Below are positions 1 to 8,412 of a stretch of 19,779 nt of DNA, piece by piece. Positions within the stretch are counted from its first letter, which is position 1. The number at the start of each line of letters is the position of its first letter. This DNA is from an uncultured Clostridia bacterium (GTDB lineage Bacteria; Bacillota; Clostridia; UBA1381). The translations under genes and the position numbers were made by a program. The stretch covers positions 1 through 19,779 of the forward strand of contig CAKSJU010000034.1 in assembly GCA_934463455.1 (NCBI GenBank), written 5' to 3'. The notes below the pieces were generated by a model. That model had not been told where the DNA came from. It worked only from the letters and a program-made list of their open reading frames with translations, and made no database searches.

Positions 1-7
1 TGCGGGC

Positions 8-64
8 GTAGGAATAAGGTAGCATTTTTGATTTTCCGTCATTGCGTTTTACGCAATTTCCTAC
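8..64. repeat. Compact nested inverted-repeat element at the left edge
   Basis: The outer arms GTAGGAA (8-14) and TTCCTAC (58-64) are exact reverse complements. Inside them lies a second perfect hairpin, ATTGCGT (41-47) and ACGCAAT (51-57), with a three-base loop. Neither hairpin is followed by a T-run, so this is not an ordinary terminator. It lies beyond the terminator that closes the minus-strand locus and may belong to whatever comes next, or be a small repeat or structured RNA. No gene in 1-80 can be supported: a plus-strand frame open from the edge to a stop at 79-81 and a minus-strand ATG at 25 running off the edge are both too short to judge. Confidence 0.35.
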
Positions 65-80
65 AAATTAAAAAAACTTA

Positions 81-123
81 AAAAAGCCAAAAACTCTGAT
101 AATTTCAAAGCTTTTGGCTTTTT
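81..123 (-). terminator. Intrinsic terminator of the glycosidase operon
   Basis: Arms 81-95 and 109-123 pair over 15 positions with a single mismatch around a 13-base loop. Read on the minus strand, the GGC-containing stem runs into a T-run and then another T-rich stretch around 71-77. It starts about 28 bases after the stop codon of the last glycosidase. The A/T-rich arms would also give a T-run on the plus strand, so it could act in both directions. Confidence 0.85.
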
Positions 124-150
124 ATTTACATCTTACTTATGCCGCTTCAA

Positions 151-2895
151 TCAGAAGCTTGCGCTTTCCATAACGGGAGTCATGTTTTCCATTGAATTCC
201 ATACGAAAACTTTATAGCTTTCACCGCTCTCAATATTTCCCAAAGGTAATTTCAAGCTTGAATCCCCTTTCGGAATTATGAAACCGTTCTGGATTTTTAC
301 TATACGGCTGAATACATTGTCCTTATATGCCGCAATGCAAATGTCGGTGTCCACGCTTGCTTTTGTGTTGGAGAATGTAATATTAGCATTGCCGTTTTCC
401 GCATATGCTCTGTTTATTCCAATCACCGCGGGTACTTCTTTTTCGGTTATGCTCAGATTGTCCACACCGATAGACGAGCTTACATATACACCTGATGTAA
501 AGCAGATTTTGTTAAGAGATGTTAAGCCGTTTTTCAGTATACCCTTCAATGCTTCACCGCCGTTACACGAAAGCGTATATTCTCCCGGCTGCAATCCCGA
601 CAATACGGAATTTGAACAATTGACGGTAATATCAAATTTAAACCACTCTTCCTTTTCTTCTGTAAGAATAGTCTTTTCATCTGTGTCATTGCCGGTAAGA
701 TAACCGCTAAGCACTATATTATTTCCGTTATATGGCTCGGCAGCTATAGAAATACCGCTTGTATCATCATTCATAAGAACAATGCTCTTTCCGTATCCCT
801 TCTTATCGCCTTGTGCAATATAATCAAAGCTTATATTTATCAAGCCGCCGTTATTCGGTATGTTAAAGCTTCTTTCTGCACTGACCATATGCGGAGAATT
901 TGTATCATTTTTTTTGACAGCCAAGTATCCCTCATGTTCTATAAGAGAAGCTGCCGAAACGCCTACGCTGCCTTCGGACGCACTTCCCGCAATATTGAAA
1001 CTCCAGCCGTCGGGAATTGTTCCGTCCGTTTCGTCAAATGTATCATTTATCGGAAGCTCGCTTGCAAATTCCGCTCCCGGCTTCAACGACTTCATTTTTG
1101 CATATGCAGCCAATACGTTTTTCGTTACTCCGTGCTCATCAGCACTCTTGGTCACCAAGCCGTATCCGTTGCCGTTGCCTATTTTTTCATGAAGAATATA
1201 CCACATTACAGGTCTTTGAATATCGCCCAGGCTTTCATGAAGACCGTTCATAACCGTTGTTAAATATTCTGCTTTTACTTCCTCCGATGCAACCTTTCCC
1301 GGTGTATTGTTGGAATTCCAATCAGTCATAGCATGGAAACCGATTTCGGTAATCCATATAGGCATCTCACCCCAGCTTGTTTTCACAGCATTTTTAAATG
1401 CTGTCGCCTTGCTGATTGCCGAAGCCGGATTATCCGCATACGGATGAAATGCTGCTTCGTCAAAATATTTGTATGCCGGCTTACCGTCAACTGTTATTTC
1501 GGTAAATGCGTTTACCCAATCCGTCGCATAGTATTCCGAAAGTCCACCCAAAATTACGGTCGCATCGTCATCAACCGATTTTATGGTATTATAACAATCT
1601 CTCAAATGCTTCGCGTAATTTTCCAGCCTTGCACTATCTTTGTTTTTATTAAGCCAATCAAGATTAGGCTCGTTGCCAATCTCCCAATAGCTTGTAACTC
1701 CCTTGTACTTATTTACAAGAGATGAAAGGTATGCCATTTCCGCCGCTTCCTCCTCGGCAGTTCCGTAAACGGTCGAGCCTGACTTTTTAATATATGTCAT
1801 AAGCACCTTTATACCCTTATTATTCGCCGCACGTACCAGGCTTTCTATTCTGTCCTGATCATATCCCGCTCCGACAAATATTCTTGTCCAGCCTACGCCC
1901 AAATCGGACATGTCAGCTGCATCGCTGGAAATAATTTTTGACGCGGAATCTGCGTCCAGTTCGTATGCGAAATCTCCCCATACAACACCCTTCCAGTTTG
2001 CATATTCGCTGTCATTTACATATGTCAGCGGCTCATACTCGACAGATATATCATCAAGACGTGTTTGAGTGCCCTCTCTCACATTTGATTTTGTCACTAT
2101 TGAAAATTTGCTGAATGCACCCATCTCCGGCAAATATCCTTTATAGATATTTGTTGATGCGGAATTTAATGTAACTGTATCAGCAACAGCGTATACGCCT
2201 TTCCCAAGAGTTATATCTTTTCCGGCTATTGTGGTACTGACCGACTTGCCCGAGGTATTCGCAACGACTTCAATATTTCTCCACATTCTTCCCCAGCCGT
2301 TTGCGCCCAAATCCCAATAATACGAATTTCCTATCGCATAAGCGGCAGAAGAAATACCGTTTGATATTGTATTTGTATAAACACGATTTTGCTCATTTCC
2401 GACCGATTGCTGAAGCTCTCCGTCAACATATGCAGGTGAGCCGACATTACCCAACGGCCACCACGCTGACCCGATAACAATTCCGTTCCCGTTATCGTCC
2501 GTAATTAATATATCGGCATTTGAATTTCCGTGATTACTGCTGTATTTAAATTTTGTCCGCACAATTCCATTTTCTTCAGACGGCGTAAAGGACTTTGTCG
2601 CCCTAATCATATCAGCCTTAGTGTACTGCTTAGGATTTGTCACAGTAAGATACGGAGCCGTCATGTCCTGTATGCTGTTTTCACCGATAGCCAATACCGG
2701 CGCATTATCGGGATCGCTTTCTTCTGTTTCCGTTTTTTTAACCTCCCATGTCTCCAATTCATTCACTTTTGAAAAATCAATGCTGCATAATGCTGTCTTT
2801 CCGTTTGTATCGCCATGCCACGCCGCGAGTGACGATACCGCACCGCATTGCATCGCTATACTTGCCGCAAGCAGTGATGATAGTAGTTTTTTCAT
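151..2895 (-). CDS. Secreted GH39-like (clan GH-A) glycoside hydrolase with N-terminal module shared with the SLH protein
   Basis: 914 residues. A signal peptide (about 1-24, cleavage near SLA-A) predicts export. Residues about 30-290 form a beta-rich module also present in the SLH protein at 8409-11423. A TIM-barrel hydrolase core spans about 300-605: WEIGNEPN supplies the likely acid/base Glu409 after Asn408, WITEIGFH the likely nucleophile Glu517, and FHPYAD at His484 is a typical active-site segment. A second beta-sandwich (about 615-817, ending DNLSI) and a C-terminal domain of about 95 residues ending in KVFVWNSMENM follow; the latter resembles domains of large clostridial surface proteins. 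No SLH, sortase or dockerin signal is visible. The AGGAGGT ribosome site sits 6 bases before the ATG. It is the last gene of the operon, after a 91-base gap holding a stem-loop. Retaining glycosidase chemistry is expected from the clan; the substrate (xylan, arabinan or another glycan) is unknown. Confidence 0.85.
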   Translation of the reverse strand: MKKLLSSLLAASIAMQCGAVSSLAAWHGDTNGKTALCSIDFSKVNELETWEVKKTETEESDPDNAPVLAIGENSIQDMTAPYLTVTNPKQYTKADMIRATKSFTPSEENGIVRTKFKYSSNHGNSNADILITDDNGNGIVIGSAWWPLGNVGSPAYVDGELQQSVGNEQNRVYTNTISNGISSAAYAIGNSYYWDLGANGWGRMWRNIEVVANTSGKSVSTTIAGKDITLGKGVYAVADTVTLNSASTNIYKGYLPEMGAFSKFSIVTKSNVREGTQTRLDDISVEYEPLTYVNDSEYANWKGVVWGDFAYELDADSASKIISSDAADMSDLGVGWTRIFVGAGYDQDRIESLVRAANNKGIKVLMTYIKKSGSTVYGTAEEEAAEMAYLSSLVNKYKGVTSYWEIGNEPNLDWLNKNKDSARLENYAKHLRDCYNTIKSVDDDATVILGGLSEYYATDWVNAFTEITVDGKPAYKYFDEAAFHPYADNPASAISKATAFKNAVKTSWGEMPIWITEIGFHAMTDWNSNNTPGKVASEEVKAEYLTTVMNGLHESLGDIQRPVMWYILHEKIGNGNGYGLVTKSADEHGVTKNVLAAYAKMKSLKPGAEFASELPINDTFDETDGTIPDGWSFNIAGSASEGSVGVSAASLIEHEGYLAVKKNDTNSPHMVSAERSFNIPNNGGLINISFDYIAQGDKKGYGKSIVLMNDDTSGISIAAEPYNGNNIVLSGYLTGNDTDEKTILTEEKEEWFKFDITVNCSNSVLSGLQPGEYTLSCNGGEALKGILKNGLTSLNKICFTSGVYVSSSIGVDNLSITEKEVPAVIGINRAYAENGNANITFSNTKASVDTDICIAAYKDNVFSRIVKIQNGFIIPKGDSSLKLPLGNIESGESYKVFVWNSMENMTPVMESASF

Positions 2896-2929
2896 TTTCC
2901 TACCTCCTAAAATTTTAAATTTTTTCAGC

Positions 2930-2957
2930 TAATTGCAAAACTAAAGCTTCACAATTA
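2930..2957 (-). ncRNA. Conserved 12-bp leader stem-loop (copy 1) before the last glycosidase
   Basis: On the minus-strand transcript, arms 2946-2957 and 2930-2941 form 12 continuous pairs (nine Watson-Crick, three G-U) around the loop TTTA. The plus-strand version would carry three C-A mismatches, so the structure is specific to the transcribed strand. It begins 29 bases after the upstream stop codon and ends 34 bases before the ATG, leaving an A-rich linker and the ribosome site. No T-run follows, so it is not an intrinsic terminator. A near-identical copy lies at 15596-15623. Likely roles are mRNA processing, protection of an mRNA end, or protein binding (inference). Confidence 0.65.
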
Positions 2958-2986
2958 TCCGTTTTAAATTTTTGAAAAATAATATA

Positions 2987-5728
2987 TTAATTATATTTTC
3001 CAACAATGTTAAGTTTTTTTGACGCTTCCGAATAATCAAAGGTATTCCCCGTTGTCTTTTCCGCAAGTCTGATCGGAATCATCATGCAATCATTTATTAT
3101 CCTTGCGGGTGCGTCCGTTTTTACAAACACTCCGTTAAGAATTGCTTCCGCCTTTTCCGGGCGGCAGAGCATGGTACTGCCGTTTTCCATTCTGACCTCG
3201 GCACATCGCTGCTCATTGTTCCACGATATTTCACCTCCGCAGGCTTCAAATACCGTGCGCATCGGAACAAATACAATATTGTTTATTAAATATCCTTTCT
3301 GCTCCGTTTCTTTATCGTTTATACTTATTTGTATTTCTTCGAATTTTTCGGAAGTATCGCTCTTATTGTCCGATATGTCATCCGGCTTTGGAATGACCGT
3401 AGGCTTCTTTTCCCTCGGAGTCACATCATCGACAGCCGCATATGCGTCAAGCGCCAGCAGCTCTGTGCAATTTCTCGCCCCATCCGAGTATGACACCGCT
3501 ACCAATCCGTAACCCGGTGCGCTGGACTCCTCCATATAAGAATACCAGCATATAGGTCTTACGTCCTGTCCCATTTCTTCCCATATCTTTTCATATGTGC
3601 CCTGAACATAATTTGCCTTTATTACCTCGTCCGGAACGGTTGACGGTACTGTCCAAACCTGCATTGTATGGAAGCCGACCTCGGTAATCCACATCGGGAA
3701 ATAATTATAAGGCTCAGGCCACATTGCTATATGCTTTTTTACCGATTTAATACGCTCCACAACTCCCTCCGGAGTATCGGCATACGGATGAAAGCAAAGC
3801 TCGTCTATATATTTGTAGCCCTCGAATTTGCCAAACTCATCAAAAAACCATTCGGCAACCCATTCCGAAACACCGCCTATGATAACGGTAAGGTCGGGGT
3901 CAACCTCCTTTAAGGCAGTGTAAACATTTTTCAAATGCACAACATAGTCCTTTATTCTGTTGCCCGTTCCGCCGGTTTCCACCGGTGCCTGATTCCAGAA
4001 GCCGCCCAAATTCGGCTCGTTTCCGACCTCCCAGTCTCTTACCTTGTCCTTGTAGCGTTCGGCAAGCATTTTATAGCCCTTTGCGTTTTCTGCCTCCTGC
4101 TCCGGTGTTCCTATTTCATTGCTTGGATTTGTTTTTCCGATACTCAGGACTATATTTATCCCGCTGTCGTAAAACATATCGATTATTTTATCCATATCTT
4201 CAAGATTTGAGTCTATACCTATACCGATTCTGACCCAATGAGTATTTGCGTCACGCATAATTTCAACATCTTTTTTTATTGCCTCAAGGTCATACCTGCC
4301 CTCGGCACTGTTATAGTATTTTGAGAACGGATACATAACACCTTTGAAATTATCGTATGTAGGTCTCCCTTCAAGTTTAGGGACATTGCTTTCAAAAGTG
4401 TCGGGGTGGCGCTTTTCCCCTTTCACCTCCGGAACATCCTGCTCCGTCACAACCAGATTTTTCACAGACAGTGAATATGTATCTGTCGTACCGCCGCAGT
4501 ATATCGCAAACATATTTACAGCCGAAGTAAATTCCCTCGTTTCCATTCCGGATATTATTTTTTTTCCGTCAATCAGGACGTCGTATCTGCATTTTTCAAT
4601 ATCAAGATTTAATTCAAGGTGATGCCACTTTCCGACTTCAGTTTCAGCGTAATCGGTATAGGTGCCGTTTGCATTCATATTTGAAAAATACGTTTTTCCG
4701 TCTTTTTTCCGATTTACAAGCTGTACTATCGGCGCAAGGTCGTTTCTTATCAAAAATTCCGAATTGGCTTTGTTGCTGCTTTCTTTAAAATCAAGCGACA
4801 CCTTCAAAGCCTTTCTCTGTGTTTCAAATTGCTTTTTAATCTTTGTATTGCTCAGCTTAAAGACTATATCTTCGCCGTCTTTCGCAGTTTCGGCGTCACC
4901 GCCGAGAACATACCACGGTGTCCAATCGAGCAAATCCTCGCCCTCTTCGCGGTTTCCGGTTTCATTTATCAGCTTATCGCCGTAGTTTATCCCCTCGGAA
5001 CGCTTTTTTACACGAATACCCAGTTTATCCGTGTCCGGCTGTCCTGTGTATACACGGAAATTATCTATATATGAAGCACTTACCTGCCACGAGCTTGTAT
5101 AAATTCCGAACACGTCAACAGCCGCTACCTTATTGATAAAAGGCTCATCGACAACCATTTGAACGCCGTTTACATACAAAGACCACACCTGGCGGTTTGT
5201 ATCGATTATATATGTCATACGATACCACGTCGCAGCATTTATTCTCATGATACCTCTGGATTTAACCTCACCTTTTTTATCCTTGTAAGAATATATAAAG
5301 TTATGAAAGCCTCTTCCGCCGTCTATTCCGTACGGAGCAACCTGCAAACCGGTTATCGACAGGTTGTTTCCCCCCGCATACATATATGCAACGCTGTTTT
5401 CGTTTGAATCCATATAATCAAACTGCCATGTTACTATACCTTTTTGTTTGGGGATTTTTTTCAAAAGCTTACAATGTATGCCCTCCTTGACCTTATCGTC
5501 AAGCACCATGACTTTGCCGTGGTCGTCTCTTTCTCTTACATCCGCCGTACAGCCGTCTGTCAATATAACATTCCAATCATTATTCGGAGCATCTCCGATT
5601 TCATAGCTTTCAAAATCCTCCGAAAAAATTTCGGTCATACCTTGAGACTCCGCCGCCGAAACGCTTATCCCCTGCGGTATAACAAGCATTGCGGCAGCTA
5701 TAAAGGATACTAATCTTTTAAAAAACAT
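2987..5728 (-). CDS. Secreted GH39-like (clan GH-A) glycoside hydrolase with C-terminal stalk (copper amine oxidase N-like) domain
   Basis: 913 residues. The signal peptide covers about 1-26 (SVSA-AES). Two beta-sandwich, concanavalin-like regions follow: about 32-227 (opening FSEDFESYEIGDAP, closing IDNFRVYTG) and about 265-428. The TIM-barrel core spans about 460-768, with WEVGNEPN (Asn570, likely acid/base Glu571), CFHPYAD (His647) and WITEVGFH (likely nucleophile Glu683). A linker (about 770-797) leads to a domain of about 115 residues with VPMRTVFEACGGEISWN and IPIRLAEKTTG, the signature of the copper-amine-oxidase N-terminal-like 'stalk' family; in clostridia it is a surface module rather than an oxidase. 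The catalytic core is clearly paralogous to the next gene's, but the appended modules differ. It starts 11 bases after the upstream stop, and its GGGGGTG ribosome site abuts that stop, so translational coupling is likely. Substrate unknown. Confidence 0.85.
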   Translation of the reverse strand: MFFKRLVSFIAAAMLVIPQGISVSAAESQGMTEIFSEDFESYEIGDAPNNDWNVILTDGCTADVRERDDHGKVMVLDDKVKEGIHCKLLKKIPKQKGIVTWQFDYMDSNENSVAYMYAGGNNLSITGLQVAPYGIDGGRGFHNFIYSYKDKKGEVKSRGIMRINAATWYRMTYIIDTNRQVWSLYVNGVQMVVDEPFINKVAAVDVFGIYTSSWQVSASYIDNFRVYTGQPDTDKLGIRVKKRSEGINYGDKLINETGNREEGEDLLDWTPWYVLGGDAETAKDGEDIVFKLSNTKIKKQFETQRKALKVSLDFKESSNKANSEFLIRNDLAPIVQLVNRKKDGKTYFSNMNANGTYTDYAETEVGKWHHLELNLDIEKCRYDVLIDGKKIISGMETREFTSAVNMFAIYCGGTTDTYSLSVKNLVVTEQDVPEVKGEKRHPDTFESNVPKLEGRPTYDNFKGVMYPFSKYYNSAEGRYDLEAIKKDVEIMRDANTHWVRIGIGIDSNLEDMDKIIDMFYDSGINIVLSIGKTNPSNEIGTPEQEAENAKGYKMLAERYKDKVRDWEVGNEPNLGGFWNQAPVETGGTGNRIKDYVVHLKNVYTALKEVDPDLTVIIGGVSEWVAEWFFDEFGKFEGYKYIDELCFHPYADTPEGVVERIKSVKKHIAMWPEPYNYFPMWITEVGFHTMQVWTVPSTVPDEVIKANYVQGTYEKIWEEMGQDVRPICWYSYMEESSAPGYGLVAVSYSDGARNCTELLALDAYAAVDDVTPREKKPTVIPKPDDISDNKSDTSEKFEEIQISINDKETEQKGYLINNIVFVPMRTVFEACGGEISWNNEQRCAEVRMENGSTMLCRPEKAEAILNGVFVKTDAPARIINDCMMIPIRLAEKTTGNTFDYSEASKKLNIVGKYN

Positions 5729-5739
5729 TCATTCACCCC

Positions 5740-8412
5740 CTATTTATTGATTACAACAACAAACTGCGTATTGCCCCAACGGCTGCGCACAATTATATCG
5801 GAATAATCCTTGCTGTCCTGTGTATAACTTATAATATCCGACATATCGCCGCGTCTGTATACATTGTTCTTTTTGTTTCCGTCCGCAACATATACCGCCG
5901 GAACAAGTGTGTTCTTGAGCTCATCCTCCGTAACTCCGACTGTGCTTGCATTAATATATTTTGCTTCAGCTTCGCTGCGGTCGTTTGCGGAAAACCATTT
6001 AATTATATTACCCTTGTATGAATACGGATATATCATAAACGCTCGCTCCGCATAAAAAACGCTGTTTATTCCGTTTATAAGCATTTTTTTCTGTGAATAA
6101 TCGTACACCAATTCCGTCTTATAAAGCACTCCCTTGGAATTTGTTTTTGACGCACCGCCGATAATATCTCCCGCCGAAAGCGACAGACTGTCTGCCAATT
6201 CGGCATCAATAACAAGGTCTCTGTCTCCGCTCGGTGTAAATCCGTTTGCCTTGTAAACCACCTCATCATCATCGTCCAGCGATTTGCTGATACTGTTTAT
6301 CACAAAGAAATTAATCGCATTTGCCGTAGGAACACCGTAATAAACCATTATTTCCGCCTTTTCCGGTTCTGCCTTTGTCGTATACGCCTCTGATGTTATA
6401 ACGTCATCGTTCGCGAACACTCCCGCCGTCGTAATAAAATATCTGTCCCTGCTACCATATTGGAAATTTGTATCTATTCCGAATATAATCGTAGCCGAAT
6501 CTATCATGAAATCATCGTTTAGATTCCGAGTGTCCAGCTTATACATTCTCGCCGCTTTCTTTTTATACATATAAAGCATGCCGTCTTCCACGTCTTTTTT
6601 CTTGGGAATGCTGCCGGGTGCAAAATCGATTGATTCTATTTCATTATCGGCATTGGTTTTAAATCTTATTACATCCTCTTTTTTGTCATCAAAATCATTC
6701 AGTGCTGCCATACTGTCTATCGCTGCATACTGTCTTGAATCCTCATCCCGCTTATATGTTTTTTTGTTAATCTTAACTCTTTGAGCAAGCGTATAGCTGT
6801 GAATTTCTCCGTACTCATCAAGCATTTTTAAATAACAGGTACCGGAATAATCATTGCTGTCCGTATAGCTTATAAGCAATCCAAACCGTTCACTGCCGTC
6901 AGCATCTTTTGAGAATTCCGCAATTCTGCCGAATATATCAAGGACAAATGTGCCCTCTCTGCCCATAAAGAGTGCTACCGCTCCGCTTTTTACGGTAGGT
7001 GCCGCCTTGTAGAAAATTCCGTCAATTGTATATTCGCCGTCGCTTTCTGAAATGGCTGTTATCTTTCCGCTTACGCTCCTGCTGCTTTTTATAATTCTTG
7101 CATAGCTGTTATCGGCAGAAGCATAATAGCTTATTACGTCGCCGTCGCTGACATCGGACGGCTCAAGCACGCTGCCCTGTGTATCGGTAAATTCCAACGT
7201 TAAATATTTCTCGGTATCTATGGAATCAAAGCCGATATACTTGCTTATTATTTTATCCGAAAAGCTTCCGCCTTTGCTTGCAACAAGCGTCTTATACGTA
7301 TTTACAATAAGTATATCGTAATAGCTGTCATCGCTGTTTTCGATAACCTTAACTGTACTTTCGGATAAATCACTTAAATACTTCAAGTAATTTCCTTCAA
7401 GCTTTCCGTTATAAATAAACTTAAAATTCTTGTCCAATTTAAGCGTTCTTGTCTTTTCTTCATCTTCAAATTTTATGCAGTTTCCCGCTCTTTCGTATAT
7501 AACGTCGGTTTCTGTTCCGTTAATATCGTACACGGTGTTCTTTGACGCGCTTTTCAATAATAAGTATTCATATTCTTTATCGTCATTTTTTCTGCAATAT
7601 GCCTTAATCTTCATACCCAGCAAATCATACAAATTTTCATTTTTTGTATTTTGCACAATTGTATCTCCGATACGTATTACGCTTTTATTTGACTCCTGCG
7701 AATAAAGACCCGTCAATCCGTTTTCGGTAACAATACCCTCAAGCACATAAACCTTGTGCAATACGGACAACAAATTTTCCTCCGCCGTATACTCAACCTT
7801 TCCGTCATAAAGAACGTCGGAAACAACAAGCGTATCGGCTTCAAGCATATTCATCATAAGCTCTATTCCCTCGCTGTATGATACCGTCTGCTTTTCGGCA
7901 TTAACTGTCAAAAGCTTAAGCCTTGCCGCCTCGGCAAGATAACCGCTCGGCCAGTCTCCCTGCGCCGCCGCTTGTTTTTTATATCCGAGAGCGTTTACCG
8001 CCATGGTAACAGCTTCGCATACGGTAATTTTGTCCTCGGGACGGAATTTTCTGTCGCTGCCGCCGGATATATATCCCATGTTATACATTGCCATGATTTC
8101 ATCAGACCATTTACAGTCCTCCGTTACATCGCGGAAAACAGTTCTTGCTTCCGCACCGCTGCCGACAAGCTTTAATGTACGGCTCACCATAGCCGTAAAA
8201 TATCCTCTTGTTATATCCTCATCGGTATTTACGGAATCGCTGTCCTTTATTATATCGAGTGCTTCCAAAAGCTGCTCCGATATTTTTATATCCTCGCTCA
8301 TTTCAGCTTCCGTATTATCCTCTGCCAATGCCGGAAATGCTGCCATTCCCAGAGCAAAAACCAACAACATTACAAATGATATAAGTCTTTTCTTATATGC
8401 GGTAATAATCAT
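5740..8412 (-). CDS. SLH-domain surface protein with large beta-rich region of unknown function
   Basis: 890 residues. A signal peptide (about 1-30, ALA-ED) is followed by an acidic stretch and SLH-type repeats at about 48-192, seen in FRDVTEDCKWSDEIMAMY, the GYISG turn and KFRPEDKITVCEAV, with a weaker third unit near GYLAEAARLKLL. SLH domains bind secondary wall polymers, so the protein is probably held on the cell wall by its N-terminus. The remaining 700 or so residues look mostly beta-stranded, with recurring short units such as LEGIVTENGLTG (about 225), SGKITAISESDGEYTIDG (about 448) and GLLISYTDSNDYSG (about 511). I recognise no catalytic motif. Start and upstream stop overlap as ATGA (8409-8412), with GGAGGTGA inside the upstream gene, so translation is coupled. 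Its place between the SLH scaffold-like protein and the glycosidases suggests a cell-surface support or binding role; this is inference. Confidence 0.75.
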   Translation of the reverse strand: MIITAYKKRLISFVMLLVFALGMAAFPALAEDNTEAEMSEDIKISEQLLEALDIIKDSDSVNTDEDITRGYFTAMVSRTLKLVGSGAEARTVFRDVTEDCKWSDEIMAMYNMGYISGGSDRKFRPEDKITVCEAVTMAVNALGYKKQAAAQGDWPSGYLAEAARLKLLTVNAEKQTVSYSEGIELMMNMLEADTLVVSDVLYDGKVEYTAEENLLSVLHKVYVLEGIVTENGLTGLYSQESNKSVIRIGDTIVQNTKNENLYDLLGMKIKAYCRKNDDKEYEYLLLKSASKNTVYDINGTETDVIYERAGNCIKFEDEEKTRTLKLDKNFKFIYNGKLEGNYLKYLSDLSESTVKVIENSDDSYYDILIVNTYKTLVASKGGSFSDKIISKYIGFDSIDTEKYLTLEFTDTQGSVLEPSDVSDGDVISYYASADNSYARIIKSSRSVSGKITAISESDGEYTIDGIFYKAAPTVKSGAVALFMGREGTFVLDIFGRIAEFSKDADGSERFGLLISYTDSNDYSGTCYLKMLDEYGEIHSYTLAQRVKINKKTYKRDEDSRQYAAIDSMAALNDFDDKKEDVIRFKTNADNEIESIDFAPGSIPKKKDVEDGMLYMYKKKAARMYKLDTRNLNDDFMIDSATIIFGIDTNFQYGSRDRYFITTAGVFANDDVITSEAYTTKAEPEKAEIMVYYGVPTANAINFFVINSISKSLDDDDEVVYKANGFTPSGDRDLVIDAELADSLSLSAGDIIGGASKTNSKGVLYKTELVYDYSQKKMLINGINSVFYAERAFMIYPYSYKGNIIKWFSANDRSEAEAKYINASTVGVTEDELKNTLVPAVYVADGNKKNNVYRRGDMSDIISYTQDSKDYSDIIVRSRWGNTQFVVVINK

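Noticed and set aside
1..81. C-terminus of a plus-strand gene, or the start of a minus-strand gene at position 25
   Set aside because: Only 26 and 8 codons are visible, there is no recognisable motif, and the region is dominated by inverted repeats.
3084..3512. 142-codon plus-strand open frame, with similar ones at 811-1263 and 11256-11714
   Set aside because: All are antisense shadows of long genes with signal peptides, known motifs and ribosome sites on the minus strand.
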